Source: CAZLMW01 sp964560875 (GTDB lineage: Bacteria; Myxococcota_A; UBA9042). Taken from it: a stretch of DNA of 28,396 nucleotides. The notes under the pieces are model-generated. The model did no database searches, was not told where the DNA came from, and saw only the letters and a program-made list of their open reading frames with translations. The translations under genes were made by a program, and so were the position numbers. The stretch lies in contig CAZLMW010000103.1 of NCBI GenBank assembly GCA_964560875.1, forward strand, positions 1 to 28,396, given 5' to 3'. Each line of letters opens with the position of its first letter. Within the stretch, counting starts at the first letter, position 1. This document shows positions 1-9,705 of the stretch, piece by piece.

Positions 1-44
1 AGACGGCTGTGTTCCCAGACGGCTGTGTTGGTAGACGCTGGTTT
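1..44. repeat. 16-bp direct repeat at the window edge
   Basis: AGACGGCTGTGTT occurs at 1-13 and again at 17-29, a 16-bp period. A degraded third copy begins at 33 (AGACGCTGGTTT). The array is cut by the window edge and may continue upstream. It lies just before the lipoprotein gene that starts at 94. Its role is unknown. Confidence 0.6.
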
Positions 45-93
45 GCGCTCTGTGGTTTGCGGTAACGTCGGTTGTGGCCTTGTGAGGGGGGGC

Positions 94-3000
94 ATGCGAC
101 GACGACCAACGCGCGCTGTGGCCCTCTCCGTGTTGCTCGTCGTTTGCTCATCGGGCTGCGGTGAAGATCCCGTCGATGACGGCGCGTCCAACACCGTCGA
201 TGATGGCGGCGGCGCAGATCTCGCCGGAAATATCGGTGGCGGGGACGTTGACTCGGAAGATGTCAGTGGAGCTGGCGACTCAAGCGCGGATGCCGCAAAT
301 CCGGACGTCGCGTCGAGCAAGGACGCGGGACGTGACGGCTGCACTGCCCACGCCCACTGCCCCAAACCCGCAGCCGAGTGCAAGGTTGGCCGCTGCGATC
401 CAAAGACCGGCTGCTACGTCGCGATCAAGCCCGATGGCGCCGTCTGCGATGACGGCAACGCGTGTACGACGACCGATCTCTGCGACCAGGGCGACTGCAA
501 TCCCGGCAAGCTGAAGCTGTGCACCGACGGTCAAGCGTGTACGGCCGATGCTTGCGACACCGCTTCGGGGACGTGCACGCACAAGCCGCGCAAGGACGGT
601 ACGGTCTGCGACGACGGCAACGCCGCCACAGCCAATGACGTGTGCAAGCTCGGCCAGGACGGCAAGGTCGCCTGCGTCGGCGAAACGATCGGATGCACGA
701 CGAGCGCAGCGTGTAAGGACGACGGCGACCTGTGCAACGGCGTCATGTATTGCGACAAGACCAAGCAGCCGGCTGTCTGCGCGGTCAACCCAGTCACCAT
801 CGTCAAGTGCGCGAACGGCAAGGACACGGCGTGCGCGAAGATGACCTGCAACCCGGCGACGGGCGCGTGCGCGATGAAGCCGACCGCGGACGGGATCGCC
901 TGTGACGACGGCCAGAAGTGCACGGCAAATGACGCCTGCAAAGCGGGCAAGTGTGCGCCCGGCATCGATATCTGCTGCAAGTCCCACGCCGACTGCAAGG
1001 ACGAGGAGGACGGTAGCCTCTGCAACGGGACGCTCTATTGCGACAAGCAGGCGGGCAAGTGCCTGGTCAACCCGATCACCATCGTGAAGTGTTCGGCCGT
1101 CAGCGACACTCTGTGTTCGGTCAATCGGTGCGACAAGAAGACCGGCCTGTGCGACCTCCAGCCGGTGTTGGACGGCAAGATCTGCAACGCGGACGGCACA
1201 CCTTGTACGCCCAACGACCGCTGCAAAGCGGGCAAATGTGTGGCCGACAAGGCCAACGTCTGCGCCTGCAAGACGAACGCGGACTGCGCGAGCAAGGAAG
1301 ACGGCAATCTCTGCAACGGAACGCTGTACTGCGACCTCTCTTCGGGCGCTCCGAAGTGCAGGCTCAACGCGGCGACCACGATCGCCTGCAAGACCGTCGA
1401 CGACACCCTGTGCGCCGGCAACCGCTGCCAGCCCAAGACCGGCCAATGCGCCTTCGTCCCGCTGCCCAACGCGGCGACCTGCGACTACGACGGCAACGCC
1501 TGCACCAGCCAGGACCGCTGCGAAAAGGGCGTGTGCGTGGGCGTGAACAAGGTCACGTGCCAGTGCCAGGTCGACGCCGATTGCGGTGTCTATGGCAACG
1601 GCAACCTGTGCGACGGCACGCTGTATTGCGACGCGGGCTCCAAGACCTGTCGACTCAACCCCGCCACGGTGATCGGCTGCAAGACGGTTGATGACGGACC
1701 TTGCGAGGCGACGAGCTGTGAACCCAAGAGCGGCAAGTGCTCCAAGGCGCCGCTGACCGACGGCACCAGCTGCGACGCGGATGGCAATGCGTGCACCCTC
1801 AACGACACCTGCAAGAAGGGGGCGTGTCAGGCCGGCGTGAACACCTGCCAGTGTCAGGTCGACGCGGACTGCAAGAAGCTCGACGACGGCAGCCTCTGCA
1901 ACGGGACGCTGGTCTGCAACCCGACCACCAAGCGCTGCGTGATCAACCCCGCCACCGTCATCAAGTGTTCGGATTGGCAAGACACGGACTGCCATGCGTC
2001 CCGGTGCGACGCAAAGACCGGCAAGTGCTCGCTGCAGCCCACCAATCACCTGCGCCCATGCAACGCCGACGACAACCCGTGCACGCCGTATGACACCTGC
2101 GACCAGGGCAAATGCGTGGCCGGCACGAACATCTGCCAATGCCAACTCGACAAGCAATGCGGCGCGTTCGACGACAACGACGCCTGCACCGCCCCGCTCT
2201 ACTGCGACAAGAAGGGCGGCAAACCACCGTTTCTGTGCGAGCCGACACCGGGCAAGAAAGTCAGCTGCAAGCCTGGCCAGTGCGCGGTGCTGGTTTGCGA
2301 TCCGATCGATGGCAAATGCAAGGCGTCGTCCAAGACGAACCTCAAGGCCTGTGACGACGGCAACGCCTGCACCGCCGATGGGTGCAGCAAGGCGACCGGG
2401 GGCTGCACGAACGCGCCGCTGAAGGACGGTTCGGTGTGCGACGACGGCTCGATCTGCGTGACCGGCGAGCTTTGCGCCAAGGGCGTGTGCAAGGGGTTGG
2501 TCAAGGACTGCGACGACGGCAAAGCGTGCACGGCCGACACCTGCGATGCCAAGAAGGGCTGCACCAGCTCGCCGCTGAAAGAAGGCGCGGCCTGCGGCGA
2601 CTCCAAGAGCTGCGCGGGCGTGGGCGTTTGCAGCAAATCGATCTGCACGGGCAAGAAGCCGCGGTTGTGGACCCGGGAGCTCGGCGCTGGTCCTTCGGCA
2701 CGCCTGTACTCCGTTGCCTGGCTGCCGATCGGGCGGGCGATGGCTGTGGGCGACAACGGCGGGCTCAAACACGCGTCGCCCGATCACTGGATCGTGGTGC
2801 TGGACCCGTTCGGAAAGCCGCTCGGCGAGGTCAAGGGCACGACCAAGACCCACGAATCCGAGCGGTACTACCGGGTGCGGGCTTCGGGCAGCGATGCCGC
2901 GGTCATCATTGGCGGTCACTTCCTCGGCGCCAACCAGACCGGCCTGCTGCTGCGCGTCGACAAGGACGGCAAGCAGCTTTGGCGCACCAAGCAGACCGTC

Positions 3001-5007
3001 GGCAGCGTTCACAACGACCTGCGATTGATCGGGGCGGAGACCGTCGTCGTTGGCACCGAAGCGGTCGGCAAGTATCCCAACTCCGCGATCCGCCGGTTCG
3101 ACGCCAAGGGCAAACAGCTTTGGCAAACCGTCGACACCGTCGCCTGGACCAACGCAACGACCGTCGCCCGGCACGGCCCGCAGGATGTCGTCGCCGTCGG
3201 AACCGCGCCCAACTTCGTGATGTGGCTCAGCCGCGTGGACAAGGCGGGCAAGCGCGTCTGGACCCGAAAGTTCCGAGTCAGCACGTCGTTTGCCGTCAAC
3301 GCCGCGCTGCAGCGACCCAACGGCGGGCTGTACGTGGCCGGCAGGATCCGGACGCCGCGCGGTTCCGCATTGTGGCGCTTCGACACCCACGGCTCGATGC
3401 TCGGTCGCACCACGTTGCAGCTGGAAAAGAACGCGGAGGCCTATGACGTCCGGGCCGATGGCGCCGATGTTGCGGTCAGCATGCTCGGGCTGGATCCGAC
3501 CGGCTACGGCGGCTCACCCGGGTTGGCTCGCGTCGATCCAGACGGCAACCGGCGCTACGTCCGGGGTCGCAAACTGACCGCCGCGCGGATCGCCCGCATC
3601 GCGCCCGCGCCCGGTGGTGGATGGATCATGGTCGGCTACCGCTCGTCGTATCCCAGCAACCAGCAATCCCGGGCGTTCGTCCGCCGCGTGGACGCATGGG
3701 GGCACTACGGCTGTGGGGACACAGGCAAATGCGACGGCCTGGATCATGGCGATTGCGGCGACGGCAACATGTGTCTGTCGTTTGGCTGCGACCCGCAAAA
3801 AGGCTGCACCAAGACCAACTCGAAGGAGGCGTGCGAGGACGGCAAATCGTGCACATTCGCCGGCTCCTGCGCGTTCGCCAAGTGCGGCGGGACCAAGCCG
3901 AAGCTCGGCGCGATGAAGGCTGCAGGTTCCGCTGGGGAGACGGTCGATGGTGTCGTCGCGCTCGGCATCGGTGGTGTCATCTCGGCGAGCACCGCGCGAC
4001 CCGCTGGCGGCAAACGACATGCCGTGCTGCGCCGTTACGACAAGGGCGTCGTCGTCCACACCGGGACGCACAAGAGCGCGACGGACGACATCGATGTGCG
4101 CGGCTTGGCTGTCGGTGAGCTGCAGCAGTTCGTGGCGTTGGGCGCGCAAGGTTCCAAGGCCTTGATGTGGATCGCCCACACCAACCTGGCCACCTACGTC
4201 GCGTACACGTGGAAGAGCACGACTGGAACCGCACGGCTGGATGACGCTGCGCACGTGATCAACAGCGACTACGTGGCCGCCGGTGTCGAGCTCCTCAACA
4301 ACGGCGCGTCGAAGGGCCTGCTCCTGCGCAATGGTCAACACAAGGGCATCTGGTGGTCCAAGACGTTGGGCGATGGCAAGGACAAGCGTGCGTTTGAAGC
4401 CATCGTCCGTGACGGCCCGACCGCCATCGCCGTGGGTCACGCTTCGGCGGTCGGAACCGGGGCAAAGGCAACGCTCTGGCTGGTTCGAATCAACCCGCAG
4501 TCGCAGGCCATCACGTTCAACGGGCTGATCGCCAAGGCGGCCATGATCCCGCGCGACGCCGTGCTGCTCGCCGACAAGACCCTCATCGTCGCGGGCGGGG
4601 ACAACGCCGGGGCCACCGCCAAGGCCGTGCTCGTGCGCCTCGACAGCAACAACAACGTGCTGAGCACCACGGCCATCATGCCCAAAGGAGCCGCCGGTCC
4701 CGCGACGTTCAACGGGCTCGTGATGATGCCCGACGGCACGCTCTCCGCCGCGCTCGAGGCTGGGGCGCCGGGGCCGGGCACGACACTTCGCACACGTTGG
4801 CTCACCCGCCACGCCGCCGCCGGCAAGCTGACCCAGACGTTCAAGCTGGCCGGGACAAAGGGTGCCGACCTCACCGCGAGCACCATCGCGACGACCTACG
4901 ACGGCCAGCTGGTCATCGGCGGCGCGGACATCGACCCGAAATCCAAGGCCGCCACCCCCTGGCTCATCCGGATGGACGCTGGCGGCCAGTCCATGTGTCC
5001 GCCGTGA
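94..5007 (+). CDS. Giant Cys-rich repeat lipoprotein with two beta-propeller regions
   Basis: Predicted exported surface protein of 1637 aa. The start at 94 is chosen over the in-frame codon at 25 because it follows a G-rich Shine-Dalgarno-like run and gives a compact signal peptide ending SSGC, with lipidation expected at Cys22. An Asp/Ala/Gly linker follows. Residues about 85-850 are Cys-rich: CDDGNACT-type (Dictyostelium CTDC-like) units and six longer modules of about 94-99 residues that begin CxxxxxC and contain LCNGTLYC-like cores. Residues about 855-1200 and 1270-1637 look like two propeller domains, with repeated short strands ending in LLRVDKDGKQLW-like and WLIRMD-like motifs, separated by another Cys-rich insert (about 1205-1268). 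No catalytic motif was recognised. Likely roles are adhesion or scaffolding, which is inference. It converges on the next gene with a 45-bp gap. Confidence 0.9.
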   Translation: MRRRPTRAVALSVLLVVCSSGCGEDPVDDGASNTVDDGGGADLAGNIGGGDVDSEDVSGAGDSSADAANPDVASSKDAGRDGCTAHAHCPKPAAECKVGRCDPKTGCYVAIKPDGAVCDDGNACTTTDLCDQGDCNPGKLKLCTDGQACTADACDTASGTCTHKPRKDGTVCDDGNAATANDVCKLGQDGKVACVGETIGCTTSAACKDDGDLCNGVMYCDKTKQPAVCAVNPVTIVKCANGKDTACAKMTCNPATGACAMKPTADGIACDDGQKCTANDACKAGKCAPGIDICCKSHADCKDEEDGSLCNGTLYCDKQAGKCLVNPITIVKCSAVSDTLCSVNRCDKKTGLCDLQPVLDGKICNADGTPCTPNDRCKAGKCVADKANVCACKTNADCASKEDGNLCNGTLYCDLSSGAPKCRLNAATTIACKTVDDTLCAGNRCQPKTGQCAFVPLPNAATCDYDGNACTSQDRCEKGVCVGVNKVTCQCQVDADCGVYGNGNLCDGTLYCDAGSKTCRLNPATVIGCKTVDDGPCEATSCEPKSGKCSKAPLTDGTSCDADGNACTLNDTCKKGACQAGVNTCQCQVDADCKKLDDGSLCNGTLVCNPTTKRCVINPATVIKCSDWQDTDCHASRCDAKTGKCSLQPTNHLRPCNADDNPCTPYDTCDQGKCVAGTNICQCQLDKQCGAFDDNDACTAPLYCDKKGGKPPFLCEPTPGKKVSCKPGQCAVLVCDPIDGKCKASSKTNLKACDDGNACTADGCSKATGGCTNAPLKDGSVCDDGSICVTGELCAKGVCKGLVKDCDDGKACTADTCDAKKGCTSSPLKEGAACGDSKSCAGVGVCSKSICTGKKPRLWTRELGAGPSARLYSVAWLPIGRAMAVGDNGGLKHASPDHWIVVLDPFGKPLGEVKGTTKTHESERYYRVRASGSDAAVIIGGHFLGANQTGLLLRVDKDGKQLWRTKQTVGSVHNDLRLIGAETVVVGTEAVGKYPNSAIRRFDAKGKQLWQTVDTVAWTNATTVARHGPQDVVAVGTAPNFVMWLSRVDKAGKRVWTRKFRVSTSFAVNAALQRPNGGLYVAGRIRTPRGSALWRFDTHGSMLGRTTLQLEKNAEAYDVRADGADVAVSMLGLDPTGYGGSPGLARVDPDGNRRYVRGRKLTAARIARIAPAPGGGWIMVGYRSSYPSNQQSRAFVRRVDAWGHYGCGDTGKCDGLDHGDCGDGNMCLSFGCDPQKGCTKTNSKEACEDGKSCTFAGSCAFAKCGGTKPKLGAMKAAGSAGETVDGVVALGIGGVISASTARPAGGKRHAVLRRYDKGVVVHTGTHKSATDDIDVRGLAVGELQQFVALGAQGSKALMWIAHTNLATYVAYTWKSTTGTARLDDAAHVINSDYVAAGVELLNNGASKGLLLRNGQHKGIWWSKTLGDGKDKRAFEAIVRDGPTAIAVGHASAVGTGAKATLWLVRINPQSQAITFNGLIAKAAMIPRDAVLLADKTLIVAGGDNAGATAKAVLVRLDSNNNVLSTTAIMPKGAAGPATFNGLVMMPDGTLSAALEAGAPGPGTTLRTRWLTRHAAAGKLTQTFKLAGTKGADLTASTIATTYDGQLVIGGADIDPKSKAATPWLIRMDAGGQSMCPP
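694..2230 (+). repeat. Six tandem Cys-rich modules of about 282-297 bp
   Basis: Within the large lipoprotein gene, the first Cys codon of each module falls at 694, 976, 1267, 1564, 1852 and 2140. The intervals are 282, 291, 297, 288 and 288 bp. Each module follows a CxxxxxC - LCNGTLYC - NPxTxxxC - RCDxKTGxC - CDxDGNACTxxDxC plan. The last (CQLDKQC) is the most divergent. Module length varies only by whole codons, as expected for expansion of a protein repeat. Confidence 0.8.
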
Positions 5008-5052
5008 AAACGGCCGCGATGGGCAGCCGGACAAGCGCCCACGACAGGCCCC

Positions 5053-7524
5053 CTATTTCACCATCACCCGGGTCGTGCGCTGCAGTTTGCCGTGCGCCAC
5101 GACGAGATACGCGGGTCCCGATGGCCAGCTCTTGGCACATCCACGTTGACCTGCACCGGTGAGCTCGTCGGCGTCATCTTGAGCTGCGTCGGGTTGGGCG
5201 TGATCTGGTAGGTCGGCTCGCCGGGCAGCAGCAGGATCCCGTCCTTCTTCACGTCGATTCCCGGGATCGTCAGCTTGTTGGTGCCACGCACGAGGTCCGT
5301 CGGGCTCGGTGGGCCGATGGTGGGCGCCCATGGCTTCGTTTTCGCCAGGTAGATGCGCGTGCTCTCGGTCTCCTTGCCGCCGCTTGTGACCCTGACCTGG
5401 CCGAGCTCGGGCAGCGCTGCGGACGTCCGAAACTGCACCGAATGCGCATCGACGGCGAGGATGTCGGCGGCTGGCACATCGACCTTGCCTACCCGAACCG
5501 ACGCGCCCTTTTCAAAGCCCTCGCCGAACAGCATCACCTTCGCGCCGACGCCGGCAGCGGTCGTCGAGATGCCGTGGAGCATGGGGGCGGCGGGTTTGGT
5601 CATGCCTTCGGCCGCGAACCCGCCCCAGGCAATGGCCCACGTCTCGTCGGTGACGAAATCGTCTGGCACCGTGATGCACGGTCGATTGTTTCGTCTTGGG
5701 CGACTTCCACGTCTTGCTACCGAGCTTGAGCGAGCCCGTGAACCCGCCACCGATGACGACCGTGTTACCCGCGAGCACGCAGCCGGGGTCTTCGATGAAC
5801 TTGCCGGCCAGCGTACGTGACCAAGCGACTTTGCCCTCCTTGTCGAGCCTGGCGATGAACCGATCGAATTTGGACGCCGCTCGCCCCGCCAGGTCCTGCG
5901 TCCCGGCGACATGCCCGCAAATGACGACGCCATCGTCGGCGACCGGCAGCACCACACCGATCCATACCGGCAGCCCGGATTTGTGCCACAACAGCTTGCC
6001 GTCGGTGTCGAGCCGCGCGATCCAGCCACCTTCGACCGAGATGTCCTTGCCGCCGCCCGAGAGCTTGGTCCCCTTCATCACGCTGCCCGTCAGCCACGTT
6101 CGGGTCGCGGTCAGCGCCCCCACACCGCCGTTTGCCGGGTCCTTGCTGGTCAGCGCGAGCGACCACGTGCGCTTGCCCGAGGCATCCGTGCCGACAAAGA
6201 ACGTGTCGTACCCAGCGCCTTTTCCGGCCTTGAACGTCTTTCCGTCAAACGTCCACGGATGCGTGTCGTGGACCTGCGCCATCCCAACCAAGCGGCCATC
6301 GTCGCGCACGGACCATATCGGGACGGCTTGCCATGGCGGCTTCCCGGCGCCGCTTTGGAAGTCGTAGAGCGCCTCGACCTTGCCCGCCGCCGTGATCTTC
6401 CGAACCTGGGTTTGCTTGCCAGCTGCCACCGCGATGACGTCGCCGTTGGCCTTGAGCCGGGTGTCGATCCAGATGTCGGTCTCGAAGGGGTCAGCCCGCC
6501 ACTTGCGCTTGCGATCGGCGTCCCAACGGATGAGCCACGACCAGCCCTTCTCGATACCGGGATCGGTCGTCTTGGGGAACACGGCCTCGTGGTGGCCGAA
6601 CAGGTCGACGCCGCCGATCGAGTTGAACCAGACCCTGGGCAGGCCCTGGCCGACCACCGACTGCAGCCAGCTGATGCCGCACGTGCCGTCGAGCCGCATG
6701 AACGCTTTGCCGCCTTCGAACACCGACGTGTTGCCGACGAACAGGTTTTTGCCGTCGAACCGACCGCCAACCAACACCTCGCCCGCCGCGTTGCCATCGT
6801 GGGGCATCATCACGACGCCGCCGCCCGTGGTGGGCGAGATGACCCGCGACCAGACGACGTCACCCGGCTTGGCGCCAGCTGGCTCGACGGCGCAGCTTCC
6901 ATCGCCGCCCGAGCTCCCGCTTGAGCTCGCACCGCTGGAGCTCCCACCGCCGCTTGAACCGCTGTCCGTGCAGCCCGAGGCGGGGCACTTCTTCAGCGTT
7001 CCGGTCCATGCGAAAACACAGTTGACGACGCTGCACACCCCGTTGATCCGGCTGCCACAGAAGTTGCCGGACGCCGTCACCGTCACGGCGAGGTCGTTGC
7101 CGGAGTTCGCGAACGTATAGCTCCACTTTCGGTTGCCGCTACCGGCCGCCTCGAAGCGCGCCTTGCAGTCCGTCTTGTTGAGCTGTCCCGCGATGATTCC
7201 GTGGCCGAGATCGAGCCCGGTCGCGTCGCCGCAGAGCGTCCAACGCGTGTCGGAGACGTCGTAGCCCATCAGCGCGTTTTGGCACTTGGGCCCGCCGGTC
7301 GTGACGTTGCCGGTCAGCGCGCCCTGCCAGGCGCCGTCCATGCCGCAGACGGGAGGATTCGAACTCGTCCCGCAGGCGCTCGTGCCGGTCTTGCCTTCGC
7401 TGGTCGCGCCGCCCAAACCGCCGGACGTCGCACCGGCATCGGCACCCGACGGGTCATCGCCCGATTCCGAACACGCGAAGCCACAGGTGACCGCAATCAC
7501 CGCCACGACCAGTATGCGTTGCAT
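5053..7524 (-). CDS. Cys-containing propeller/IPT-TIG lipoprotein, frame broken twice
   Basis: Lipoprotein gene read from ATG 7524, with signal peptide and Cys18 (CGFAC). This start is preferred over one 33 bp upstream because it directly precedes the hydrophobic stretch. After a linker comes a domain with several cysteines (about 50-170), a Ser/Gly spacer, then a propeller-like region of WSR, FMRLDG and IARLDTDGKLLWHKSG-like strands. The frame breaks near 5684-5695 (one extra base). Coding then continues in another frame as an IPT/TIG-like domain with GAKVMLFGEGFEKGASVRVG. It breaks again near 5130-5136 (one base missing) and ends KLQRTTRVMVK at the TAG at 5053-5055. The full span is divisible by three (823 aa if repaired). 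As written, translation stops at 5512 after a short garbled tail and lacks IPT/TIG. It may be a sequencing artefact or a decaying gene. Confidence 0.75.
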
Positions 7525-7607
7525 ATGCACACGATGGCGCAATGCCGGTGCCGTCACAAGCTCGGCGGATCATGCGCTCGAATGCGGCCCGGTCAGCTCC
7601 GGGTGCG

Positions 7608-9594
7608 CTACTTCGGGCACGCTCGCATCGCGTCCCACAGGATCATGTACTGCTTGTACTTGAAGTAGTTGTCGCCCAGCGTGACGCTCACCGGCTTGCC
7701 TGCGTCGCTGCTCTTGACCACCGACACGCCCTGCCTGATGAGCTTCCATCCGCCTGTCTTATCGGGGTCGTTCTGGTCCCAGCTCTGGTCGACAGGGTTG
7801 CTCAGCACCTTCGGTTTGCCGGTGGCCTGACCCTGCGGATAGATGTTGTAGCGGATGCTGTTTTGCACGACACCGCTGGCTTTGAGCGCTGATTTCGCCG
7901 GCTTGGGCACGCGGACCCAGAAGCTGTACGTGCCGGTCTTGAGCGCCGGGAAGCTCCAGCGCGCGTGGCAGTCGAGCTTGCTGCCGTTGGTGTAGGTGTA
8001 GTGGCAGGAGCCGCCCTCAGCATTGGTGAGCCCGCCGCCGCTGAGCTTCCACCAGTGCGATTTTCCGGTGGCTTGGCAGACCGCCCCGAAGTTCGTCCCG
8101 AAATCGTCGACGACTGTGCAGCCCTTGGGGGGCTTGGGTTGCGCGACGCATTTGCCGGATTGGCAGGTCTTGCCGCTGCCGCAGGTGCCGCTGGATTTGG
8201 CGTTGTGCACGCACTTTCCCGCGGCGCACGAGTCGTCGGTGCACACGTTGCCGTCGTCGCAGTTCTTGCCAGCGCATGCCGGTGATGGAGCCTTGCAGAC
8301 GCCGGCCTGGCAGGTGTTGGAGCCGCCGCAGCCCGTCCCATTGGCCTTCGCGCTGTGGCTGCACGTGCCTGCGTTGCAGCTGTCGTTGGTGCACGGGTTG
8401 GCGTCATCGCAGTTCTTGCCGGCGCAGGACGGGGGTGGCGACTTGCACGCGCCCGACTGACACGTCTTGCCGCCGCCGCACGACGAACCGTTCGCAACGG
8501 CCCCGTGGGCACACTTTCCGCCGCTGCAGCTGTCCTTCGTGCACGGATTGCCGTCGTCGCACTGCGCTGCGGAGCCGCACTGTGCCTTCACCACACATTT
8601 GCCGACCGAGCAGTGCTTGTTTGCGCCGCAACTCGTCCCGTTGGCCGCCGCCGTACCGACACATTTTCCCCCCTTGCAGCTGTCTTTCGTGCACGGGTTG
8701 GCGTCATCGCAGTGGCTCGACATGGTGCACTCGCCGGTGATCTTGCAGGTCGACCATTTGCAGCCGGTCGTACAGGTCGCGATGCCGAACTTGCCCGACC
8801 CGCCACAAGGTTTGGTCTTGTTGGGTTCACATGCCGGAGGCTTCACGCACTGGTCGAGGCAGGGGACCGTCCCGAGGATGCAGCTGCACTTGGCCTTGAC
8901 GATCGCGGTTTCAACGCTGCCCAGCTTCTGATCCCACGCCTTGGCCGAGAGAAAGCCGCTCAACTCCTTCACAAGCAGATCCAACCGCCACCCGACCGAC
9001 GCCTGGAGACCGACGTAGACGTTGCGACAAAGCTGCATGGTCAGCGTCTTGGCGGTGTAGGCGAGGCGCAAATAAGGACCGAGCTGCACGTATGGACCGG
9101 AGAGCTTGGCGCCGAATACGGTGAGGAGGGCGGTCACAACCGGCTCCACCCGCAGTTTTGCGCTGATCTCGCCTTCGACACTGTTGGATGTGGAAGACTT
9201 CACGCCCGCGAACTTCAGGTCCTTGTTGACGACCCATTTCTTGGATGACGTGTCCCAGCGCGCGTCGACCCAGTATTTCTTGTTGGGGATCGTCCAGGTT
9301 CTTTGATGCGTGAATTTGGCGGACGCGACCACGTCGACGCCGAAATACATTTGCAGCTGCAAGCCGAGGTCCATGATCTTCGGAATCAACACGGTGAGCG
9401 GAATCTTCACCGCCGGTGGCGTCCGAAACGGCATCCGCACCGCCGGTTGGGCCCGCATCGGTCGCAGCGCCAGTTCCGGCAGGTCCCGTCGACGTCGGTG
9501 CCGTCGATGTCTGGCCCGTGCAAGAGCCGATCACCAAGGCCAACGAAAGCGCAACGGCGACGCGCCCCAGGCGATGCCTATGTATCTGTGTCAT
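7608..9594 (-). CDS. CTDC-repeat lipoprotein with golvesin-like C-terminus, frame broken once
   Basis: Starts at ATG 9594 with a signal peptide and a lipobox-like GSC, then a Thr/Gly/Ala linker ending SDATGG. The frame is lost near 9408-9418 (one extra base in GGCGGTGAAG). It continues as VKIPLTVLIPKIMDLG in the frame that stays open to 7608, about 661 aa when repaired. Domains: an unrecognised region of about 170 residues (MYFGVDVV to VKAKC); a Cys segment; four 50-residue CDDxNxCTxDSC repeats (8711-8148); and a C-terminal domain with the plan of golvesin/xanthan-lyase-like modules (HARWSFPALKTGTYSFWVRV, then VDQSW, ending in a WDA motif). Golvesin-like domains often accompany wall-active enzymes, so a wall or polysaccharide contact is plausible but inferred. 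It is divergent from the M23 gene, and 83 bp upstream of the next minus-strand gene. Confidence 0.75.
8148..8711 (-). repeat. Four CTDC-like repeats with an exact 150-bp period
   Basis: The conserved first Cys codon (of CDDANPC or CDDGNPC) lies at 8711, 8561, 8411 and 8261 on the minus strand. That is exactly 150 bp, or 50 codons, each time. Each unit follows CDDxNxCTxDSCxxGxCxxxAxxNGxxCGxxxxCxxGxC. The last unit is one residue shorter. The constant period suggests recent duplication or strong structural constraint. Confidence 0.85.
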
Positions 9595-9696
9595 GCGGTC
9601 TCCAACCGGTAGGTTTGGTACTGCTTCGGATCACTGCCTGATAACACGTTGAAACGCCCCCTTGCACGGGCAATCATGGCTCGCCATCGGCACAAC

Positions 9697-9701
9697 AGGA
9701 G
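9697..9701 (+). promoter_or_regulatory. Shine-Dalgarno AGGAG deciding the M23 start
   Basis: AGGAG sits 4 nt before ATG 9706. It supports this start over the in-frame ATG at 9649, which would put 19 extra basic residues before the signal peptide. The 111-bp divergent region 9595-9705 otherwise shows no promoter I can place with confidence. Confidence 0.6.
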
Positions 9702-9705
9702 ACTC

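Noticed and set aside
280..3390. Very long open frame on the minus strand opposite the Cys-rich lipoprotein gene
   Set aside because: It is a composition shadow: the sense strand has a signal peptide, Cys repeats and propeller motifs, while the antisense translation is rich in Arg/Ala/Val with no recognisable domain.
3514..5034. Minus-strand open frame across the second propeller region
   Set aside because: It overlaps the confident plus-strand gene, shows no motif, and reads as a GC-driven mirror frame.
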